Shown here in pieces: positions 61,701-64,000 of a stretch of DNA of 64,000 nucleotides (position 1 is its first letter; each line of letters opens with the position of its first letter). This stretch comes from Chionis minor (Eukaryota > Chordata > Aves > Charadriiformes > Chionididae), in contig VZSF01001910.1 in NCBI GenBank assembly GCA_013398295.1, positions 1 to 64,000 on the forward strand, given 5' to 3'. The translations under genes and the position numbers were made by a program. The notes beneath the pieces are model-generated. The model was not told the origin of the DNA. It was given only the letters and a program-made list of their open reading frames with translations, and ran no database searches.

Positions 61701-62469
61701 GAATGTCTGTTTTCACGATGACCGCTGGGGAAAGAACAAAGTGAAATCATCTTGTGGCCAGCAGTAGAAATACCTGTCTAGCTGCTGAGATGGTAAAAGA
61801 GGGGGAGAGGCTGTCGTGCAGTGTTAAAAAAAAAAAAAAAACAACCCTCCAACAGAAGAGAATCTTCAAGTAATCTCCTCTGCTGTGAGTTATCAACATC
61901 GTCTGGAGTTACTTGATGCTGCCGTAAAAATATAGGTAGCAAGACCTGCTAGTTCTACGGTCTTTTGTGGGTTTATTATTATCGGGTTGGAAAACTGTTA
62001 ACACTTACTTTGGAAAGTTGCCATTTGTTGGTTAGTTGTGAGATTCTTTCTTTTTTTAAGCTGTGACAAAGGCGAGGGGGGGGATCTAAAACGGTGCTTA
62101 GTGTTGCTGTGCTTGACCGTAAGGATGAAGTTGTGGTTTCAACCCGGGGATTGGATTCTGGTCAGCCCAGAACGGCTCCACGCTGTGCCCAGTGTACGTG
62201 CGCTAAAGTGTCACTCTGTTGGTTGTTCTCTGTGCGATGACAGTCACGTTTGGGTCGTTTTCTTTTCTTCTGCAGAGCCGTGTCAGATTGAGGTGCGGTT
62301 GCTGCTGGCCTACAATTCCAACAGGAGCAAAGCATCTGCTAAAATTCCTAAAGCAACTTGGAACGAGAGCTTGGAGGCTCTCCCGCAATCCGAAAACGGC
62401 ATAGAGGGGACCATACCCTTCAGCAAACCCGTCAAAGTTTACATCATGCCCAAACCTGCCAGACGGTGA
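25700..62469 (+). CDS. INTS4: INTS4, Integrator complex subunit 4 (whole gene, 23 coding exons)
   Basis: The exons join in frame from the ATG at 25700 (context GCAATGG) to the TGA at 62467-62469. The total is 969 codons, against 963 in the human protein as I recall it. The protein starts [18 protein letters not shown] and ends [11 protein letters not shown]. Residues from about 60 to 560 are HEAT repeats, seen as paired helices such as [40 protein letters not shown] and [13 protein letters not shown] helical middle region and a beta-rich C-terminal region from about 820 follow. INTS4 is a nuclear scaffold that holds the INTS9-INTS11 endonuclease pair in the Integrator cleavage module. That module processes snRNA 3' ends and terminates promoter-proximal transcription. 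All introns have GT-AG ends and none of the exons is broken. Exon entries follow; residue numbers assume the exon 2 start at 26685. Confidence 0.95.
26130..26465. repeat. Degenerate minisatellite in INTS4 intron 1
   Basis: Blocks built from GGGTTTGYCC, GGGGTTGGAA, GGGCAGG and CCACAGGCTGG recur six or so times, with a higher-order unit of about 50-80 bases. All three frames stay open for long stretches because of the repeat; this is not coding. Confidence 0.85.
26685..26879 (+). CDS. INTS4: INTS4 exon 2
   Basis: Residues 19-83, including [20 protein letters not shown] and [10 protein letters not shown]. The acceptor is a CAGCAGCAG tandem; using 26688 instead removes one Gln and gives the same spacing as the human protein. 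Donor AAG/GTGATG. Confidence 0.93.
26880..28469 (+). other. INTS4 intron 2
   Basis: AT-rich with poly-T tracts; no repeat family or nested gene recognised. Confidence 0.85.
28470..28587 (+). CDS. INTS4: INTS4 exon 3
   Basis: Residues 84-123 (first base): [20 protein letters not shown], then the [13 protein letters not shown] segment. Acceptor TTCCAG, donor GTAAGT, phase 1. Confidence 0.95.
29110..30215 (-). mobile_element. CR1 LINE fragment, about 1.1 kb, in INTS4 intron 3
   Basis: Begins TAGAGTCATAGAATGGTTTG and extends into the reverse-transcriptase region, ending near ATCTATCCAATGTAGAGG. It is almost identical to the sense CR1 at 24421-25372 over their shared part. Confidence 0.92.
30236..30551 (+). 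mobile_element. CR1 LINE fragment, sense, back-to-back with the previous one
   Basis: Motifs: ACACATCTGGAATACAGCAC, CAGAGGGCCACTGAGGTGGT and GGAGAAGGCTTCAGGAGGAC. It ends near GATTCCGTAG, about 50 bases before exon 4. Confidence 0.8.
30606..30712 (+). CDS. INTS4: INTS4 exon 4
   Basis: Residues 123-158, including [19 protein letters not shown]. Acceptor TTGCAG, donor AAG/GTAAGG. Confidence 0.95.
30931..31116 (+). CDS. INTS4: INTS4 exon 5
   Basis: Residues 159-220, from [18 protein letters not shown] to [12 protein letters not shown]. Acceptor CCGCAG, donor ATG/GTACGT. Confidence 0.95.
31117..32765 (+). other. INTS4 intron 5
   Basis: No interspersed repeat recognised. A 113-codon open frame at 32128-32469 lacks an ATG start and resembles no family I know. 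Confidence 0.8.
32766..32816 (+). CDS. INTS4: INTS4 exon 6
   Basis: Residues 221-237, [18 protein letters not shown] 51-base microexon-like exon that is a multiple of three. Acceptor TGTAG, donor CAG/GTAAAA. Confidence 0.94.
33437..33525 (+). CDS. INTS4: INTS4 exon 7
   Basis: Residues 238-267 (part): [20 protein letters not shown] onward. Acceptor TTTCAG, donor AAG/GTACGC, phase 2. Confidence 0.95.
33802..33922 (+). CDS. INTS4: INTS4 exon 8
   Basis: Residues 267-307: [20 protein letters not shown] onward to VRVQAAKLL. Acceptor CGTTAG, donor TTG/GTAAGT. Confidence 0.95.
34410..34481 (+). CDS. INTS4: INTS4 exon 9
   Basis: Residues 308-331: [18 protein letters not shown] onward. Acceptor GTTTAG, donor AGG/GTATGT. 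Confidence 0.95.
34482..35512 (+). other. INTS4 intron 9
   Basis: No repeat or nested gene recognised. Confidence 0.85.
35513..35687 (+). CDS. INTS4: INTS4 exon 10
   Basis: Residues 332-390 (part): [20 protein letters not shown] onward to HGLEDEMY. Acceptor GGACAG, donor GTAAGT, phase 1. Confidence 0.95.
35957..36712 (-). mobile_element. CR1 LINE fragment in INTS4 intron 10
   Basis: Starts AGAATCATAGAATGGTTAAG. Same subfamily and orientation as 9940-10835, ending in the CCCATGTGCAGGACTTCATA part. Confidence 0.9.
36715..39191 (+). other. INTS4 intron 10, right part
   Basis: AT-rich unique-looking sequence with no recognised element, ending in a poly-T run of about 20 directly before the exon 11 acceptor. 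Confidence 0.7.
39192..39397 (+). CDS. INTS4: INTS4 exon 11
   Basis: Residues 390-458: [20 protein letters not shown] onward to [11 protein letters not shown]. Acceptor ATAATAG after a long poly-T tract, donor GAG/GTAAGA. Confidence 0.95.
39398..41175 (+). other. INTS4 intron 11, left part
   Basis: Contains poly-A at 40280 and poly-T at 40757; no gene recognised. Confidence 0.7.
41176..41428 (+). mobile_element. CR1 LINE 3' fragment, sense, in INTS4 intron 11
   Basis: ACAAGGTATAAAATTGAATA near the start, then GGGTGGCAGAGCCCTGGCAG and GGACCAGATGATCTCTAGAG, with the tail GATTCTGTGATTG. Confidence 0.9.
41810..42045 (-). mobile_element. CR1 LINE 3' fragment, antisense, in INTS4 intron 11
   Basis: CACAGAATCACAGAATGTTA start; the reverse complement of the element at 41176-41428, 380 bases away. 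Confidence 0.9.
42241..42383 (+). CDS. INTS4: INTS4 exon 12
   Basis: Residues 459-506 (part): [20 protein letters not shown] onward to PTDRESIW. Acceptor TTTAAG, donor AA/GTGAGT, phase 2. Confidence 0.95.
42384..43492 (+). other. INTS4 intron 12
   Basis: No repeat or nested gene recognised. Confidence 0.8.
43493..43608 (+). CDS. INTS4: INTS4 exon 13
   Basis: Residues 506-545 (part): [20 protein letters not shown] onward to EPDMDDPA. Acceptor TTTTCAG. Donor GCCT/GTATCT is weaker than consensus, but the frame joins exactly to exon 14, giving Tyr across the junction. Confidence 0.92.
43609..45568 (+). other. INTS4 intron 13
   Basis: AT-rich; no element recognised. Confidence 0.8.
45569..45702 (+). 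CDS. INTS4: INTS4 exon 14
   Basis: Residues 545-589: [20 protein letters not shown] onward to [11 protein letters not shown]. Acceptor CAATAG, donor AGA/GTAAGT. Confidence 0.94.
46473..46630 (+). CDS. INTS4: INTS4 exon 15
   Basis: Residues 590-642 (part): [20 protein letters not shown] onward to QELLEFTIR. Acceptor GTTTAG, donor CG/GTAAGG, phase 2. Confidence 0.95.
46631..49547 (+). other. INTS4 intron 15
   Basis: 2.9 kb with no recognised repeat. A 177-codon frame at 47420-47953 has no ATG start and no family resemblance. Confidence 0.8.
49548..49641 (+). CDS. INTS4: INTS4 exon 16
   Basis: Residues 642-673: [20 protein letters not shown] onward to CQLLLIK. Acceptor CTTCAG. Donor AAG/GTTTGA is poor at intron positions 3-5. 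Confidence 0.93.
50812..51309 (+). mobile_element. CR1 LINE fragment, sense, in INTS4 intron 16
   Basis: Motifs in order: AGGACAGGGAACTGCTGGAG, GAGAAGAGCAGACTGAGGGG and GGTGGCAGAGCCCTGGCAGA, with the tail CATTCTGTGTGATTCTGTGG. Confidence 0.92.
51771..52225 (-). mobile_element. CR1 LINE fragment, antisense, in INTS4 intron 16
   Basis: TAGAATCATAGAATCACTTG start. Nearly identical to the element at 55959-56286, and ends about 40 bases before exon 17. Confidence 0.92.
52267..52347 (+). CDS. INTS4: INTS4 exon 17
   Basis: Residues 674-700: [20 protein letters not shown] then ASAAAKQ. Acceptor CTGTAG, donor CAG/GTGAGG. 81 bases, a multiple of three. Confidence 0.95.
52455..52640 (-). mobile_element. 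CR1 LINE 3' fragment in INTS4 intron 17
   Basis: TCATAGAATCATAGAATGGT followed by TTGGGTTGGAAGGGACCTTA. Confidence 0.9.
52660..53558 (+). mobile_element. Diverged LINE fragment, probably CR1, sense
   Basis: ACCCATCTTCCAGAAGAACA and GACCTCACCTCACTTCTGGG are reverse-transcriptase-region motifs. GGTTGCCCAGAGAGATGGGG and GGCTAGATGGCCTCCAGAGG lie at the 3' end. Many frameshifts. Confidence 0.7.
53560..54595 (+). other. INTS4 intron 17, right part
   Basis: No element recognised. Confidence 0.7.
54596..54726 (+). CDS. INTS4: INTS4 exon 18
   Basis: Residues 701-744 (part): [20 protein letters not shown] onward to VTARTTR. Acceptor GACAG, donor GG/GTAAGG, phase 2. Confidence 0.95.
55317..55376 (+). 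CDS. INTS4: INTS4 exon 19
   Basis: Residues 744-764 (part): [19 protein letters not shown]. Acceptor TTACAG, donor AG/GTGAGA. Confidence 0.94.
55414..55467 (+). mobile_element. Short old CR1 3' end
   Basis: A diverged AGGTCACTTCCGATCTGAAC then TATCCCATGACTCTATGA, some 40 bases after the exon 19 donor. Confidence 0.6.
55959..56286 (-). mobile_element. CR1 LINE fragment in INTS4 intron 19
   Basis: The tail is expanded (TAGAATCATAGAATAGAATC). The body is nearly identical to 51771-52225. Confidence 0.92.
57146..57186. other. Poly-C run with a 3-N gap
   Basis: About 23 C, then a short AT-rich piece, NNN at 57179-57181 and five more C. A sequencing-difficult homopolymer in intron 19. Confidence 0.98.
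57866..58452 (-). mobile_element. CR1 LINE fragment in INTS4 intron 19
   Basis: CACAGAATCACAGAACATTA start; reverse complement of the subfamily at 50812-51309. It ends about 80 bases before exon 20. Confidence 0.92.
58530..58689 (+). CDS. INTS4: INTS4 exon 20
   Basis: Residues 764-817: [20 protein letters not shown] onward to FLHLPLPEQ. Acceptor ACGCAG, donor CAG/GTCAGT. Confidence 0.95.
59013..59156 (+). CDS. INTS4: INTS4 exon 21
   Basis: Residues 818-865: [20 protein letters not shown] onward to GTVKVQ. Start of the beta-rich C-terminal region. Acceptor AATAG, donor CAG/GTAGGC. Confidence 0.95.
59360..59545 (-). mobile_element. CR1 LINE 3' fragment in INTS4 intron 21
   Basis: AGAATCATAGAATCACTTGG start, truncated at AACCCTTTTGGTAAAGAAGC. 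Confidence 0.9.
59725..59845 (+). CDS. INTS4: INTS4 exon 22
   Basis: Residues 866-906 (part): [20 protein letters not shown] onward to [10 protein letters not shown]. Acceptor CCGTAG, donor CAG/GTAACC, phase 1. Confidence 0.95.
59846..60937 (+). other. INTS4 intron 22, left part
   Basis: No gene or repeat recognised. Confidence 0.6.
60938..61270 (+). mobile_element. Possible old CR1 fragment
   Basis: GGGGACGACACCAAGCTGGG and the following words resemble the CR1 reverse-transcriptase end, but the rest is too diverged to be sure. Confidence 0.4.
61380..61585. mobile_element. Endogenous retrovirus LTR-related fragment
   Basis: CTCCAGTGGGACAGGGAGGA, TGGTGTTATCAACACTCTTT and GAAAATTAACTTTATCCCAG recall a common avian LTR-associated repeat. 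No viral gene is present. Orientation and family are not fixed. Confidence 0.45.
62276..62469 (+). CDS. INTS4: INTS4 exon 23 (terminal coding exon)
   Basis: Residues 906-969 and the stop: [20 protein letters not shown] onward to [16 protein letters not shown]. Acceptor CTGCAG. The linker before the conserved [10 protein letters not shown] differs from the human one as I remember it. Confidence 0.95.
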
Positions 62470-63060
62470 AGTCTGGCGCTAAAAAGAAATATATGGATGG
62501 GATTGTTGGGTTACGCGAGAACAATACACTGTGTTCCGAGATAGTGAACCAAACCACAAGAGTTTTACACCTGAGTGACAAAAGTCAACACAGAAATCGA
62601 GCTGCCGAAGAGCAATTGGTCTCCTCTGTTAAGAAGCAGCTAGAGCAGGACAGGAGTTACCTAGTTTCAAGAAAATGCAGGTGTTTCTATATTGAATCAA
62701 CAAAATCAAGGCGTCCAGTAGCATTTCATTGGGCCGTATCTTCAGTTTTCACTTAGCAAAAGCTTCTCTTCACGACGTCTAGGTTTTCTGCGATGTATTT
62801 ACTAAGGTATTTACTGTGTAAACACTTAGGCACATGAATCGATGTTATTTTTACAGCACTCTGAAATGAAGCCAAGGAGTTTGGGGGTTTTGTGGGGGGC
62901 TTTTTTGGTTGGGTTTGTTTGTTGTTTTTTGGTTTTGGGGTTGGTTGGTTTTTTTGTTTTTTTTTTTTTTGAAATGTCCAAAACTTTTATTTGTGCATTG
63001 GAACCTAAATTCTTAGTAAAATAAAATAAAATAAAAATCTCTAAAGCGCTGTTGTTCTTG
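62470..63060 (+). other. INTS4 3'UTR with polyA signal cluster
   Basis: Three overlapping AATAAA hexamers lie at 63020-63035 after a poly-T stretch. Another AATAAA at 63850-63855 could end a longer transcript. Confidence 0.65.
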
Positions 63061-63439
63061 TGTAGGAACCGCATCACGAAGTGAAAGTGCCAGTTGCCGT
63101 AGGCTAAATCCTGAGCTGTTTTACATCCTGTGTGGCTGTACTGGAGCTGGTACTGTTTTGGGGAGGGCACAGGTCGTTCACGTTGTGATGCAGGGGGAGG
63201 AGGAACCTGTTAGTGTAAGCAGCAGGACTCCCAATTAGCTGGAGTTTGAGCTCTAGCAACAAAACAATATGTTATTTTGTTTGTTCACGTAAAATGGAGG
63301 CAAACGCACTCATCTCTGAATTGTAATCCAAGTCTCTCGCGCATTTGTGTGCCTTTAGGAAAAATGGGGTTAAATACCATGGGTTGAAAATTGACTAACT
63401 CCATCCCACTAAGTTTTACAGAATCTGTTTCTAGGACGT

Positions 63440-63493
63440 GATCTTGGCCGGAACCGATCTTGGCCGGAACCGATCTTGGCCTGAACCGATCTT
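63440..63493. repeat. 16-base tandem repeat, 3.4 units
   Basis: GATCTTGGCCGGAACC three times, the third with one change, then a partial unit. Confidence 0.95.
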
Positions 63494-64000
63494 ACTGAGG
63501 TGAGAAAATCTGTGTAGTTTTTCAATTCAGCAGCAGTTTTGACCATCAAAGTCTTTCTGATGGGCTGAAGTAGCCAAACACGCTCTCAGTTAAGCAGCAG
63601 TCGGGCAGCGTGTCGGTGTTCCCCTATGGAGGTGAGCTGGGACTACGGAACGACAAACTTCCTAGGATTTTCCAGGACTTAATGTGTGACACTTCATAGT
63701 ACAGCTGCGAAATGTTACTCATGTTCATAAATCGTTTGATTTTTTTTAAAAAAAAGGTGTATTTTTAGCAAGTAAACAAAGCAGTGAAGAAATACGTTCC
63801 AGTTGGACAGAGATTAGTGTTAATAATAACCCTTTATGTGCTTTCCTACAATAAAATTAGAAAACTCCTACTAATCTATTCCCTTGTTATTGCGTTGAGT
63901 GGACATGCATACCTGCATGGTCCTAGGCTAGTAACAGGTTACAGCAAGGTTTTTTTGTGCTTTTTTTTTTTCTTTTAATTTTTTAGCACTGACGTGTTGC
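63494..64000. other. Downstream of INTS4, nothing recognised
   Basis: AT-rich; it may include the end of a long INTS4 3'UTR (AATAAA at 63850). Confidence 0.4.

Noticed and set aside
1..64000. CRISPR array, operon, phage or bacterial mobile system
   Set aside because: Intron-exon genes, CR1 elements and CpG-island promoters show this is a bird nuclear genome; the only tandem arrays are microsatellites and minisatellites.
1..64000. tRNA or snoRNA genes inside introns
   Set aside because: I saw no convincing A/B box pair or C/D box pair by eye; a covariance-model scan would be needed to exclude them.

Overview
The window is vertebrate nuclear DNA from a bird. The evidence is more than twenty fragments of the avian CR1 LINE family, many ending in the family's short ATTCTATG-type tail. 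It also has compact GC-rich promoters and a gene set matching the THRSP-KCTD14-INTS4 neighbourhood (human 11q14). There is nothing prokaryotic: no operons, ribosome binding sites or CRISPR array. No rRNA or tRNA gene was recognised. The species cannot be fixed from the sequence alone.

Layout, all genes on the + strand. (1) 1-9200: two tandem THRSP (Spot 14) genes, coding at 2911-3306 and 7700-8089. Each has a TATA-like box, a probable intron in the 3'UTR and a polyadenylation signal. They sit in GC-rich DNA with direct and inverted duplications. (2) 9200-18660: an intergenic stretch with several CR1 fragments and one possible LTR-like element. (3) 18665-22063: KCTD14, a two-exon BTB/T1-domain gene whose first exon carries only 20 codons. 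(4) 22064-25400: a probable KCTD14 3'UTR, then CR1 elements. (5) 25420-62469: INTS4, complete in 23 coding exons. These join in frame to 969 codons (968 with the alternative exon 2 acceptor), against 963 in human from memory. A 3'UTR and polyadenylation signals follow.

The genes do not form one pathway. THRSP is a lipogenesis regulator controlled by carbohydrate and thyroid hormone. KCTD14 is a BTB protein of uncertain role. INTS4 is a HEAT-repeat scaffold of the nuclear Integrator complex. The most informative signals are in the THRSP pair. An approximately 512-base block covering the proximal promoter and the N-terminal half of the coding region is almost identical between the copies and stops abruptly, which looks like gene conversion. 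A sequence fitting the ChREBP-response-element consensus lies upstream of the first copy only. An inverted repeat reaches the left edge of the window, so the locus may continue as a palindrome beyond it.

I found no convincing novel system; most of the window is an ordinary bird locus. Splice sites were placed by reading consensus sites and checking reading-frame continuity. Repeat edges are approximate.
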